Positions 52,615 to 63,104 of a DNA stretch of 64,000 nt are shown piece after piece (the stretch's first letter is position 1; every line of letters begins with the position of its first letter). Made by a program: the position numbers and the translations under genes. The notes beneath the pieces are model-generated. The model had not been told where the DNA came from. It did not search any database and saw only the letters and a program-made list of their open reading frames with translations. Source of the stretch: Cydia pomonella (lineage: Eukaryota; Arthropoda; Insecta; Lepidoptera; Tortricidae); contig NC_084714.1 in the NCBI RefSeq assembly GCF_033807575.1, forward strand, positions 776,501 through 840,500. Reading direction: 5' to 3'.

Positions 52615-52912
52615 TATAATAATTTAGCCTATATACGTCCCACTGCTGGGCACAGGCCTCCTTTCATGCGAGGGCTCGGGCTTTAGTCCCCACGCTAGCC
52701 CAATGCGGATTGGGGACTTCACATACACCTTTGAATTTCTTCGCAGATGTATGCAGGTTACGATATTTTCCTTCACCCAAAAGCTGGTGGTAAATATCAA
52801 ATGACATTTCGTACATAAGTTCCGAAAAACTCATTGGTACGAGCCAGGATTTGAACCCGCGACCTCCGGATTGAAAGTCGAACGTCATATCCACTCGGCC
52901 ACCACCGCTTCA
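52615..52912 (-). mobile_element. SINE R, complete copy, tRNA-derived head
   Basis: Minus strand: A box TGGCCGAGTGGA and B box GGTTCAAATCC, then CCAATGAGTTTTTCGGAACT, GATATTTACCACCAGCTTTT, AAGGTGTATGTGAAGTCCCC, AGGCCTGTGCCCAGCAGTGG and an ATTATTATAG tail. The head allows internal Pol III transcription. Confidence 0.85.
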
Positions 52913-52999
52913 CTAAACTATATCAAAACTTATTTAATATGTATCTTTAAACCAGTAAGGTGTGTCGATACTCCATTCCGTAGTAGATTTTATACAAAA

Positions 53000-53225
53000 A
53001 TGAATTATCTTGTAACAAAAACATAACAAACTTTTCAATTGTTCATAATAACTATACTCAAGCTATTTACCAGCAGTTTATAAATGAGAAAAACCGACAT
53101 TAATACACTAAACAGAGGTACATAGGTAGCATTTCTGTTTTCCTTATCTATTGTTGTTTCTCGCTCGCCGGACTGGTCTACATTCGCCCGAGTACAGGAT
53201 GCTCCAATTGGGTACTTGACACATG
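53000..53225. other. Unannotated spacer
   Basis: No feature recognised. Confidence 0.3.
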
Positions 53226-53229
53226 TTGA

Positions 53230-53500
53230 ATATTATAAAAAAAATTAATTAAATGGATAGAAAATGAGCCATCCATTATAAAAAAGTGGAATTTAAAAAA
53301 ATATATTGAGATTATAAAAAAAAAACAAGGCTCCAAAATCTCAAAAAAAATTTTTTTTTTATCTTTCAAAAAATAGAAAAGAAAATGGTACCATTCGATT
53401 CCTTATATTTTGTTGAAAAGTAAATTGTATGACAACTATACACATAAACGCAATATTTCAGGGTCAAAATGGCAATTTCCTTGATCTTCCATACATTTAG
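53230..53500. repeat. Dispersed repeat T, copy 1
   Basis: AAATGAGC, AATGGTACCATTCGATTCCT, AAACGCAATATTT and GGCAATTTCCTTGA recur in order at 62045-62260. Strongly AT-rich with A/T runs. Confidence 0.6.
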
Positions 53501-53504
53501 GACA

Positions 53505-54000
53505 GACTTATATGATGTGACGGCACATCACCTTATCATTTTGTTAGAGGGCGTTTCAATCGTCGAGTGCGAGCGTCAGACTTTAACTCTCATTTCTGAC
53601 CTTTGTGTTGCTTAAATGCCATGAGTCCTATATAGACATTTGATCCTCAGGAAAATAAAGATCGTTTGACATTATTTACAAAAAACAGTCAAGTAGCCAA
53701 TTATGTATGTACTAGTAGTGGAAATCAATTACTAAATAAAGAACTGCTCTTAAAACGCTCAACCCTTTATACTCAAATGGCAGTTGAAAGACAGTATTAT
53801 TCATAAATTGGCGATATTTAGAGGAGAAAGAATTTCAGCGAAAAAATTGGGGTAAGAATGGCATTTATTTGAAGTAGAATTGCTTTTTGATATTATTGGG
53901 CTATGAATAGATTTCTAATGTATGATTCGTTTGGTACTTTAAGCCGTATTTGACGGGTCTTTAAAAAAGTTTGAAAGACAGAAATGTAATAATTTTCTAT
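53505..54000. other. No gene recognised
   Basis: AT-rich; no frame of note. Confidence 0.35.
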
Positions 54001-54002
54001 AC

Positions 54003-54260
54003 ATATAAATAAATAATTAAATATAATAGCTCGCTGTCGCACAAAGACTAAGTTCCACATCAAGCTCAATAAAGCTTGTGTTGTAGGTAGTTCGACAACG
54101 ATACATATAATATATAAATACTGAAATACATAGAAAACTCCCATGACTCACGCACAAATAATCATGCTCATCCCAAAAATAAATGCCCTTACTAAGATTT
54201 GAACCTGGGACCATCGGCTTCATAGGCAGGGTCACTACCCACTAGGCCAGACAAGTCGTC
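54003..54260 (-). mobile_element. SINE U, tRNA-derived head
   Basis: Minus strand: GTCTGGCCTAGTGGGTAGTG (A box), GGTCCCAGGTTCAAATCTTA (B box), AAGGGCATTTATTTTTGGGA, GAGTCATGGGAGTTTTCTAT, ATCGTTGTCGAACTACC, ACACAAGCTTTATTGAGCTT and a TTATTTATTTATAT tail. I know this head and body as a common lepidopteran SINE. Frames across it are fortuitous. Confidence 0.85.
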
Positions 54261-54261
54261 A

Positions 54262-54610
54262 AAATACTTAAATACTTTCTGTAATATACTTAATATGGAT
54301 AATGTTTGTTGTGGCTGTCTAGAGACCATATATTTACGCGTGTCGATTTTGATGTCCACTGCACTGATAATTCACTTAATGATATTATATATGTAGGATC
54401 GCCATGTATTGCGTGGGTTTCGAAGATATGGATAACACAACGATTGGTTTAGAACTGTCTATATATTTGGGTAAGCAAGGATTTATATACTTTATAATAA
54501 ATTAGTAGGTATACATAATACAAACTATAGATAACTATTCTAACTTAACACTACAATAATGTAGGTGGAAAAAGAAAAAAAACCGGTAGAATTCAAACGC
54601 CAAAACGCAA
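54262..54610. other. Unannotated spacer
   Basis: AT-rich, nothing recognised. Confidence 0.35.
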
Positions 54611-54614
54611 ACGC

Positions 54615-54910
54615 GGAAGTGGTGGTAGCCGAGTGGATCTGACGTCCGATTTTCAATCCGGAGGTCGCGAATTCAAATCCTGGTTCGTAGCAATAAGTTT
54701 TTCGGACCTTATGTACGGAATATCGGTTGATATTTACCACTAGCTCTTCGGTCAAGGAAAACATCGTGAGGAAACCTGCATACATCCGCTAAGGAATCCA
54801 AAGGTGTATGTGAAGTCTCCAACCCGCATTTGGCCAGCGTGGGGACTTTAACCAAACCCCCTGGCGCATGAGAGGAGGCCTGTGCCCAGCAGTGGGACGT
54901 ATACGTGATA
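54615..54910 (+). mobile_element. SINE R, copy 2
   Basis: TAGCCGAGTGGA (A box), AATTCAAATCC (B box, first base changed), AGTTTTTCGGACCTTATGTA, GATATTTACCACTAGCTCTT, GGTGTATGTGAAGTCTCCAA and GGCCTGTGCCCAGCAGTGGG. It keeps a GGAAAACATCGTGAGGAAAC block that the 52615 copy lacks. Confidence 0.85.
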
Positions 54911-54938
54911 TATATGACATAGGGTATATATATAGGAG

Positions 54939-55083
54939 GAGCTCAACGAGGGGGGGGGGGGTTTTAGGGTCGGCAACGCGCATGTAACTCCTCTGGAGTT
55001 GCAGGCGTACATAGGCTACGGAGACTGCTTACCATCAGGCGGGCCGTATGCTTGTTTGCCACCGACGTAGTATAAAAAAAAAA
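54939..55083 (+). repeat. Repeat S copy
   Basis: GAGCTCAACGAGG, a G12 run, GGTCGGCAACGCGCATGTAA, TGGAGTTGCAGGCGTACATA, ACCATCAGGCGGGCCGTATG, CACCGACGTAGTATAAAAAA. It lies about 30 bp after the SINE R copy. Confidence 0.85.
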
Positions 55084-55089
55084 TATATA

Positions 55090-55565
55090 GGATATGTATA
55101 GGCTAAATTATTATTACTATTAGAATTCAAATACTGTGTCATCGTAGTATGTCGAGCGGGATATCAGTTTACATGTATTTTTAAATTATTTACAGGTTTC
55201 TTTGTTTCACAGGTTTCTAGTACCCACAGCACTCTTAATGAGCTTTCTGTAGGACTACGTCGATCTGTGTAAAATTGTCTTGTAATATTTATATTTAGTT
55301 TAGTTTTCGGTTTTTTATTTACTTGTTTTATGTCTGTAACAATATATTTTTACTACTATTCCTCGTTTTTGGAACGACACTTTATTTTTTAAGAACGCTG
55401 CGCGTACAGACACAACGCTCATATGTACTGGCAAGCGGCCAACCCGCATCGATCGGTTATGTAACTGAACTCCACTTTTTCTGAACCGACTCTTAAATAA
55501 CTTATGTATCTATCGTAAAATAAGCCTGGCTTTGGTGTGAGCGGTACGTGGATAGCGGATCAAGT
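55090..55565. other. No clear coding signal
   Basis: It may include upstream parts of the LINE that ends at 56160, but no frame is readable. Confidence 0.3.
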
Positions 55566-55569
55566 TTAG

Positions 55570-56160
55570 GCTTTTATGTTTCAGCTTATTTTATGTACTC
55601 TGTATTCAATTTTATTTGACCCAGCTGCACCCAGTTATCTCAGGTCTAAATTTAAGTTTATAACAGCCCGACCTGGTTATGTTCTTCGTGCTTCTCGTAC
55701 TCTGAAGCTGGCTGTACTCCCTCATCGGACCGGATTCTTGTCCAACTCATTCATCTGCCAAGCAATTCGTCTGGGGAATGCCTTCCCTCTGCCTATCAGA
55801 CAAGCCCAGAGCTTACATGTAAAAGCAAGTTGCGTAAGCACTTAATACTTGAAAACATTCGCGACTAAATGTCTGCGTGATATCTCACACTAGATACATT
55901 TATATTATATACATGTATGTTTATTTATGTATAATGAATTTGTATATATGTAGGTAAATTTAAATGTATATTTGTGTAAGTTTAGTAGCATAGTAGTCTC
56001 GACTTGTGTATATTTCCATAACAACTATTTCCAATCCTGCACCAAACTGTTTCTGATTCTGCCCAATGGTTGATTAGTAGAGAATGCCTCAAGGAGTCAA
56101 GTCCTCCATTTGTAGTATTTTTTTGTAAATTTGTGCATTAAAGTTTCATCACGAATTTTT
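55570..56160 (+). pseudogene. LINE RT C-terminus with 3' UTR
   Basis: The open frame (55576-55845) reads FDPAAPSYLRSKFKFI, LRASRTLKLAVLPHRTGFLS and NSFICQAIRLGNAFPLPIRQ A. This is the ending ...LR......... L..P.H.T....SF...A.RLWN.LP..IR.A.. of non-LTR polymerases, with Gly in place of the usual Trp before NA. About 90 codons remain. The 3' UTR closes with TAGAGAATGCCTCAAGGAGT, TTTGTAGTATTTTTTTGTAA and GTGCATTAAAGTTTC, a diverged relative of the tails at 3191 and 35463. Confidence 0.8.
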
Positions 56161-56268
56161 GTTCGTAAGTAATTTATGTTATTTAAGTATGTACTTATTT
56201 ATTTATGTATACGTAAGTATGTATATTGTCGTACCCATAGTACAAGCTTTGCTTATTTTGGGGCTAGC

Positions 56269-56540
56269 GGCCCGATTCGAAAAATGAGATACGATAACGA
56301 TAAGTTCTGGTTTAGATAAGTTCTCATTTAGATATCGTTTGTATGTCGTATAATTGACAGAAGCAGCTCGATTCGGGCAACCAATGTCACTTTGACGTTA
56401 GAAATATCGTAGATACTTAGATCTTATTCGGATCACAGCGGAATCGAAATAAACGTCAATTTTAACATGTCGTTTAGTTATCGATCTTTTAAAGATCTTT
56501 CCAAGATATTAAACGTGTTTTAATCATTCTTCAAATAAGA
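56269..56540 (+). mobile_element. MITE A, nearly complete copy
   Basis: It starts GGCCCGATTCGAAAAATGAG. The interior ACGATAACGATAAGTTCTGG, CAGAAGCAGCTCGATTCGGG, AATGTCACTTTGACGTTAGA and TCTTTTAAAGATCTTTCCAA matches 62768-63037. The right terminal repeat is decayed (ATTCTTCAAAT). Confidence 0.85.
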
Positions 56541-56676
56541 TTGTCACCAGATATTTGTATTTGTTTATTTAAAGACACAAGACTTTGATCTTCTAAAACT
56601 CGGATCAAATAATCAAGGCTGCCAGGCACAACGTAACTGAAGACATTCTGTGACGGCTTTGAGATTGGTTTTTAAT

Positions 56677-56757
56677 TTAAGGGGCTGTCAAATGTCAACA
56701 CAAAAATTGTTGAAATTAATGTTACTTAAGCAGTTTTTTAAGAAAAACTATTTGTTT
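56677..56757 (-). mobile_element. Element K, terminal fragment
   Basis: TTAA then GGGGCTGTCAA..TGTCAACAC, ATGTTACTTAAGCAGTTTTT, AAGAAAAACTAT: the right end of element K in reverse. It stops exactly where repeat P begins. Confidence 0.75.
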
Positions 56758-57342
56758 TTAGGGTTCCGTAGTCAACTAGGAACCCTTATAGTTTCGCCAT
56801 TTCCGTCTGTCTGTCTGTCTGTCCTAGGCTTTGCTCCGTGGTCGTTAGTGCTAGAAAGCTGAAATTTGGCAAGGATATATAAATCAATAAAGCCGACAAA
56901 GTCGTACAATAAAACCTAAAAATTTAATTTTTTTAGGGTACCTACAGTGTGGGATATCGTTGGAAAGGTCTTTCAAAACTAATAGGGGTCTTCAACAAAT
57001 ATTTCTTGATAAACTGAATATATTCGGAGATAATTGCTCCGAAAGAAAAAAAAATCCACTCCCTCTAACTTTTGAACCATAGGTCCAAAAAATATGAAAA
57101 AAATCTTGGAAGCAGAGCTTAAGAAAGACATTAAATGAAAACTATAGCGGATATGATCAGTTTAGCTGTTTTTGAGTTATCGCAAAAAGTTTCCCCTTCA
57201 TAGTAAAAAGACGTACACCCACAGTTCATCCCTTGGTTAACAATCTACCATACTTAAGCTCCAGTTTAGCTTATTGTGACGGAAGAGTAACTACGGAACC
57301 CTACTCTGAGCATGGCCCGACATGCTCTTGGCCGGTTTTTAT
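56757..57342 (+). repeat. Repeat P, full-length copy
   Basis: It opens TTTTTAGGGTTCCGTAGTCA and closes AGAGTAACTACGGAACCCTA..GGCCGGTTTTT, so the ends are inverted (AGGGTTCCGTAGT/ACTACGGAACCCT). Inside are a (GTCT)n tract, CTTTGCTCCGTGGTC, GCTAGAAAGCTGAAATTTGG, AAGCCGACAAAGTCGTACAA and AGTTATCGCAAAAAGTTTCC. Non-coding, about 586 bp. Other copies: 4855, 40470 and 63105. Confidence 0.85.
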
Positions 57343-57344
57343 GA

Positions 57345-57620
57345 TATAGCAAGGAAAGGAGCAGACGGATCAGCTGGCAGTAAGCGATTACCGCCGCCCA
57401 TGGACACTAGCAACACCAGAGGGGTTGTAAGTGCGTTGCCGTACTTTAAAGTGGGGCCTATTTTCTTGAAGGTATGAAGGTCGTATCGGTCCTGAAATAC
57501 CACAGGCGACAGTTCATTCTACAGTTTAGCTGTGCGAGGCAGAAAGTACGATGGAAATAGACAGTGAGTGCGTTTTAGGTATTGAGAGCCTCTTAATAAG
57601 GGTGCAATATCGGTATAGGA
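57345..57620 (+). repeat. Dispersed LINE-like fragment, best copy
   Basis: CGATTACCGCCGCCCATGGA, CACTAGCAACACCAGAGGGG, GTGCGTTGCCGTACTTTAAA, GAAGGTCGTATCGGTCCTGA and TGTGCGAGGCAGAAAGTACG. Related pieces are at 9355 and 20250. It looks like a decayed LINE coding or UTR block, but I cannot read a frame. Confidence 0.5.
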
Positions 57621-57624
57621 AATG

Positions 57625-58040
57625 AGTTACTTTGTGAAGAATTGTTTTGACTTCTTTCTAGGATAGCTATAAAATACTAGCTCCGATGCATATGTTTTCG
57701 TCTAGTCTCACCAATTTTGGAGATTCTCCTGTTCTTACCAAAATAATGTTTAACATTATATAAACAAAAGAAACCAATTGCACTGAAAGAAAAAATAAAT
57801 ATTTTTTCGGGTAGGAAAAGTAGCAGATATAGAAAGGGCTATTAGACTATTACCAAATATAAAGTAATACGGCTCTGCCAATATACTCACAATTTTGCCT
57901 TGAGTCCATTTATGCAAAAGTGTCGGAGGAGTGGACAAAATGATTTGAACATTTTTTAAAAGTTCATTTCTTCAACATTAAAAGTTTCATTTTATTTGTT
58001 TATAACTAGACGAACTCCACTGCATCGGGGCTCGTAGTTA
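57625..58040. other. No gene recognised
   Basis: AT-rich spacer. Confidence 0.35.
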
Positions 58041-58047
58041 GGTTCGT

Positions 58048-58105
58048 TATATGATATGATATGATATGATGTGACATGACATAATATGATATGATATGAT
58101 ATAGA
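58048..58105. repeat. ATGAT microsatellite
   Basis: Irregular ATGAT/ATATG units, about 55 bp. Confidence 0.8.
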
Positions 58106-58374
58106 TATATAGGACGTAATATTTTTTTTATATACGGGTGTACGTTTCGATGCTTTTCACCCGAGTCAAACACTCCACTTTTCATTTCGAATACGAGGAA
58201 AGTAAAATATATGTGTTTTTTTAAAGACGACTATTAAGTATAATTTTTAATAGCATCTCTTGAAGGTACTTTGAATTAACCTTTTAGGTACACGTATCGT
58301 TATTTATGGAATGGGAAGTTAAATATCAGAATGGAAATTGTTTAAAAATAGTACATTGTGCAACGAGGGGGGTA

Positions 58375-58500
58375 AGTGAAATTTTGGATACGAGGGTGGT
58401 AATTCCCGACAGCCGCATGCTGGAGGGAATTAAAGACCTGAGTTTGCAATATTCTTACCCCCGGAGTTACACACAATGTTTTTCATGACACTTGCGAAGA
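58375..58500 (-). repeat. Dispersed repeat J, copy 2
   Basis: On the minus strand CGCAAGTGTCATGAAAAACA, TTGTGTGTAACTCCGGGGGT and CCAGCATGCGGCTGTCGGG align with 29505-29600. The longer context (58306-58500) contains a short open frame without a domain. Confidence 0.55.
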
Positions 58501-58639
58501 AAAAACTAAATTTTAAGCGAAACTATTCTTAAATACAGTGACATATCAAACATTCGTCCGCCATTTTGTAATTTCTTGGCAGGTGCGGCATCGAAGGCAC
58601 AGACCTATTCGACATTCAGCCACGATTGAAAATTATGTA

Positions 58640-59062
58640 AAAATATTTCAAACGGCTGTTTAATTCATCATTCGCTTGCCCTTATCCCATTCATTTGGGG
58701 TCGGCGTAGCATGTCTTTTCCTTCCATATCTTTCTGTCACCCGTCATCTCATCGTTCACTCGCGTTCGTTTCATGTCATCTCTCACACAATCCATCCACC
58801 GTTTCCTAGGTTTTCCTCTGCCGTTCCATCCCTCCACATTCATTCGTAATACCTTTCTCGTCACATGACTTTCATCCCTCCGCATCACATGCCCATACCA
58901 CGCTAGGTGATTCGTTCTTACTTTTTCTATTATGGGTGCAACTTTCAGACTTCCTCTTATATACTCATTCCTTATCCTATCCATTCTTGTAACACCACAC
59001 ATCCATCTTAACATTCTTATTTCCGCTACATAGGAACAAAATAGGCCTTTGTTCTTCAGCAC
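58640..59062 (-). pseudogene. LINE RT C-terminus (RMLRWMCGVTRMDRIRNEYI type)
   Basis: A clean 123-codon frame on the minus strand contains EIRMLRWMCGVTRMDRIRNE, YIRGSLKVAPIIEKVRTNHL, AWYGHVMRRDESHVTRKVLR and GRGKPRKRWMDCVRDDMK, ending CYADPK before TGA at 58693-58691. This is the highly conserved C-terminal tail of RTE-like endonuclease/reverse transcriptases that is very abundant in insect genomes. No stop or shift interrupts it, so this is one of the youngest LINE remnants here, but it is 5' truncated at about 59060. The 3' flank, GGGATAAGGGCAAGCGAATG, is the usual short UTR. Confidence 0.85.
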
Positions 59063-59064
59063 AC

Positions 59065-60075
59065 CTCCATGAAATAAGATCTTTTTCGAGCAAGTGTGAT
59101 GAAAACCCTTTAAAAACCTAATTTCAATTGCTTATCGTAAGAAAATGAAAAAAATCGCACTTGGAAAGTAAATTGCTCTAGTGCGGAAACGCATCATGTT
59201 TTGCACACTTTTTAGGACAACAATGACCCTTTTTTGAGTTTCAGAGTATGAGAAATGAAATAGTTATTTGTGTCCTAAGGGAGGAAAAGTAGGAAATTGC
59301 TTGCCGCGTGTAAAATTGTTACCCGAGCCGAAGGCGAGTGTGGCAAACACGCGGGATGGAATGTCCTACGTTTCCTCCCGTGGTGCGCATACTATTTTTC
59401 TGCTCGACGGAGGCGGAAAGCGGCAACTTTGTTTAGCGCAGCGGGAGCAAAGTTGGCGCTTTTTTTAATTTTTCAATACACCTGTATTTATTATCGCGCT
59501 TCGTTGTAGAACATTTTATTCGCAATTATTATGTATTGTTTGACACTCAATAATTAATTGGTCGTTTACTTTCAGCTCATTATTGTGACCGTTTCCTTAC
59601 TATAAAGGTTTCTCATTCAGCTTGGATCATAATAGCTGTCACCGTATTGAGGAAAACCAAAAAGAAAACACAATACAATAATCCTTATAAGCTTAGAGAA
59701 AGCCGGAAATACCAAGTTTTCCCGTACCATTATTATTGGACTATGGCCGGGACAGCAATAGAAATATAAAGAGATAGTGGAAACAAAGAAACAAGTAATG
59801 ATTCTTTTGAGGAAAATCCTGTAGAGAATGTACGAGAATTTTGTGTTGACGATATTATTATTGCCAATTTGAGATGGCAATAATAACTGCACTAGTGTAT
59901 TACGGTTCTGATATTTACATGGATTTCTTCCAGTCCTTGAAAATCTTGAAGAAAGAAATAAAAATAAGAAAATAAGTCTTTCTTCGAGACTTCGAGAACA
60001 ATGCCGTCCTCGGAACGTCAGAGGTAATTTTAAAACGTAATTATACGATCTATCTTCGGATGTGTCGGTGTCGAA
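59065..60075. other. Repeat-like, no gene established
   Basis: 59275-59470 is GC-richer (CCGAGCCGAAGGCGAG, GTTTCCTCCCG, AGCGCAGCGGGAGC) and partly open in two frames. It resembles a dispersed lepidopteran repeat, but I see no second copy. Confidence 0.35.
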
Positions 60076-60126
60076 TCGATGGTAGTGAGAGGTTTGAAAA
60101 TGTCATCATCCTTTCAAAATTATAGC

Positions 60127-60545
60127 TTCAGTCCAGTGGGACTATTTCACCAGTATCAAGGTTTTAGGAGCTTTAAATGCGACGAAAATTGTACGGTTAG
60201 TACAAGACAGTGTACGGTGATTGTATCATCTGCGAGCGCCATCTTGATAGTCACGCCTCGTGATAATCCCTTTGTTTTTTTCTCATTAATATTGCTTAAA
60301 ATGTAATATCGATAGCTTATTATACAGTATACTAATATGGTAGTGTGCAGTGAATGGAGAATTAATCTTGAAACGTGTTTAACCACCATTTTGGAGTCAA
60401 CGGCCGGTAGTCCACGTGCTACTTGTAAAGTCCAGCGATCGCTTTACAAGAGCTGATAAAATCACCCTACACTTTCTTGTACTAACCGTACAATTTTAGT
60501 CGAATGTAAAGCTCCTAATGAGCGAAATACTCCCACTGGACTGAA
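60127..60545. mobile_element. Inverted-repeat element, about 100-bp arms
   Basis: TTCAGTCCAGTGGGACTATTTC..AAATTGTACGGTTAGTACAA is mirrored by TTGTACTAACCGTACAATTT..GAGCGAAATACTCCCACTGGACTGAA. The left arm carries an extra 13 or so bases (CAGTATCAAGGTTT). About 220 bases lie between the arms. Two inverted copies of one repeat are also possible. Confidence 0.7.
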
Positions 60546-60549
60546 CCCA

Positions 60550-61000
60550 CAGTTTCAAAAGAATGAATACTCTAAGTCGTACAAAAGCTATATATTAAAC
60601 TGATATAAGTAATATTAGGTCATTAAACCCCTAGTCACCTATAAGTAGTGCTCGCTCAGGCCATCGCCCCCGTATCGACCAGTTCTCACTTCGCACTGAA
60701 AGGACGTAGGTGCGTCAATCCATGAGACCTCATAAGCCGTTTTTGATTTGAAGCTTTCCGTTCCGCGAACAGGATATTTATAGAATAGGTTTTGTCCTAG
60801 TAACTACTACTAAAACCTAGTTTTTAAGGTTGAACTTTTTCTTTTTATTCTTTTTTTTAACACGCTTTTATTAGGTCGACCTGTATGTAACTATGTAATG
60901 GAATCTAAGGTAACTAATTTAACCGTCTTCCAAGGATCGTAGCGTCATGAAAATTAGCAGCTGTATGTCGTTCTGATTACAATACAATAATATGGTACTG
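60550..61000. other. No gene recognised
   Basis: Nothing identifiable. Confidence 0.35.
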
Positions 61001-61004
61001 TCGA

Positions 61005-61225
61005 AGTTATCTGATGATGGAGCCGGAAGATATGAACTGGAAATTCATGATGGAACATCGTATCATAGCTGTGTTTGGATTTGTTAGAAAAGTCTTGTAA
61101 TGAACTTTGACCACGATTAGGTTTCAAGGTCTGATGGAGAAGCCGCAAGATAGGCACTGGCATTCCATGATGGAATAACGTATCATAGTCGTGTTTGCAC
61201 TTGTGATGAAATTCAATGTTGAAGC
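61005..61225. repeat. Two diverged direct repeats, about 119 bp apart
   Basis: CTGATGATGGAGCCGGAAGA..CATGATGGAACATCGTATCATAG at 61011 is repeated as CTGATGGAGAAGCCGCAAGA..CATGATGGAATAACGTATCATAG at 61130. The 120-codon minus frame over it simply follows the duplication. Confidence 0.7.
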
Positions 61226-61229
61226 AAAA

Positions 61230-61820
61230 TCGTAATATCAAATTACGATGAATTTGTAAATTTGATGACTGGCTGAACCAAAAAAAATAAGCTGTATATC
61301 GTCGTACTAACAACATTTATGTCAACGAGTCTTTTTTTTAGACCAATTTAATAATAACGTTTTAAGTATATCTTATTCTATGATTTATTATATATATTAG
61401 GACTGTTAGGTTACATAGATTTTTACATAATTTTAATAAAATAACGTAAATAACATTAAGTATCATAAAATTAACGTTTTTTACAAAATAGCGTTATCAT
61501 AAAAGTAACGTTGTTACGTTTTCAAAGTAACGTTTTAACGTTTAATGCCTCTGAGCTGACTTCTCGTCGTCACAGACCACTTTTTGTAGAAGTAGAAGGC
61601 ACATAATAGTCAGCGAAAAGTGTCACGTTTGAGACAAAGGCGAGGTGCAGCGCTAGCCGGGATCATTTAGCGCTTTGCCAAAGCCTGCAGGTTAATTGCG
61701 AACTGAGAAAGAACGGTTGGTTTTTTTAAATGTAATAGCGTATAGCAAGAACCCAAAGACTTCTAGTAGAACAGTGGGCCGGTGGGCCTAACCAAGTGTC
61801 CCAAGTTATTTATTTATTTA
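61230..61820. other. No gene recognised
   Basis: AACGTT-rich words at 61430-61540; otherwise plain. Confidence 0.35.
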
Positions 61821-61829
61821 ATCGTATGG

Positions 61830-61985
61830 CATATTTTTTAAACAGAATACAGACAGCTATAGATGTAGATTCAGGGCAGTCAGCCACTTGATGGCCTCGT
61901 CGCTAAGGGTGATCAGGTCTTCAGGAGGTCCATTGGCATAACGCGTTATGGGACACCAAGTGATAATAGGGTTGTCATATGTTGT
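61830..61985 (-). pseudogene. Possible retroelement ORF end (CPITRYANGPPEDLITLSDE)
   Basis: The minus strand reads WCPITRYANGPPEDLITLSD, EAIKWLTALNLHL and stops, then an AT tail with AAATAAATAAATAA. I have seen this block repeatedly in Lepidoptera but cannot name the element. Confidence 0.45.
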
Positions 61986-61986
61986 T

Positions 61987-62030
61987 TCTAGATTTAGTTA
62001 TATGTATATAATATTATAACTAAATCTAGA
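61987..62030. repeat. Palindrome, 16-bp arms
   Basis: TCTAGATTTAGTTATA and its exact complement enclose 12 A/T bases. Confidence 0.85.
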
Positions 62031-62044
62031 GTCATACATATAAA

Positions 62045-62260
62045 ATGAGCAATTTATTATAATTAATTGGAAAGTCAACAAATATATTGGAATGGTAAAA
62101 ATATACAAGACCTCAGCTCACCAAAAAACAAATCAGAAAGGATAAAAAGAATGGTACCATTCAATTCCTTACAATTTATTTAAGAAAATATTTTATAGTA
62201 ACTGTAAACAAAAACGCTATAATATTTTACCGACAACATCGCAATTTCCTTGAGGTTGCC
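62045..62260. repeat. Dispersed repeat T, copy 2
   Basis: AATGGTACCATTCAATTCCT, AAACGCTATAATATTT and CGCAATTTCCTTGAGG parallel 53230-53500. Confidence 0.6.
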
Positions 62261-62364
62261 ACTAATCCCTGTAAATCAAAAGGTGTCACCTGCGCATTAT
62301 ACATAAAAAAACTGTAGAAACCTTTCAAATCATAATGTAGTAAAATCGTCATAAGATATAATGG

Positions 62365-62475
62365 AGCGTCTTAAGTGTTCACAAATGTCTGAAAAAAACC
62401 AATAATATTAAAAGGTGTTCAGATATTTTTGAATACCTTGGCTACTCCGATATATTTGATGGCGACTGTACTTTG
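62365..62475. mobile_element. MITE O, partial copy
   Basis: GTGTTCACAAATGTCTGAA, GTGTTCAGATATTTTTGAATACCTTGG, CCGATATATTTGATGGCGAC then TGTAC. Only the right half is well kept. Confidence 0.6.
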
Positions 62476-62479
62476 ATTA

Positions 62480-62760
62480 ACCCTCCGAAAAGGCCTTGGT
62501 GGTGACTGTAATAAGAATAAATATTTAAACTTGGCTGTTGTCTGACCATATTCTGAGGGGTAAATATGTAGGTCATATTGAACAACCCTCACTATGGAGC
62601 CAGCCCTGATACAGCGAAAAAAATCTGGTGTTCCAAAAACACACTGACATGGTTATGATTCGCCAAAATTTATGAGGCAGCAGATTTTTTATTGCGTTCT
62701 TTGGATGAGCCCCGTAATGAATGATGTTCAGTATGGCCTACTTATTTACCCCTCAAAGTA
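62480..62760. other. Unannotated spacer
   Basis: No recognised feature. Confidence 0.3.
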
Positions 62761-62767
62761 GGTGGAC

Positions 62768-63037
62768 GGGCCGATTCGAAGGATGAAATACGAGAACGAT
62801 AAGTTATGGTTTAGATAAGTTCTCATTTAGATATCGTTTGTATGTCGTATAATTGACAGAGGCAGCTCGATTCGGGCAACCAATGTCACTTTGACGTTAG
62901 AAATATCGTAGATAGATCTTATTGGGATCACAGCGGAATCGAAATAAACGTCAATTTTGACATATCGTTCAGTTATCGTTCTTTTAAAGATCTTTCCAAG
63001 ATCTTAAACGTGTCTTAATCATTTTTCGAATCGGGCC
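62768..63037 (+). mobile_element. MITE A, full-length copy
   Basis: GGGCCGATTCGAAGGATGAA at the left and TTTTTCGAATCGGGCC at the right. The interior matches 56269-56540 closely. This 270-bp copy serves as the reference for the family. Confidence 0.9.
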
Positions 63038-63104
63038 GAGAATCAAAGTTGTGGAATGAGCTACCTTCTGAGGTGTTTCCCTTGCGCTATGACATGGGGT
63101 TCTT

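Noticed and set aside
53893..54235. Two overlapping minus-strand frames of 72-83 codons
   Set aside because: They run through SINE U and its tail.
60954..61316. 120-codon minus-strand protein
   Set aside because: The internal similarity of the frame merely follows a duplicated non-coding repeat, and no domain is visible.
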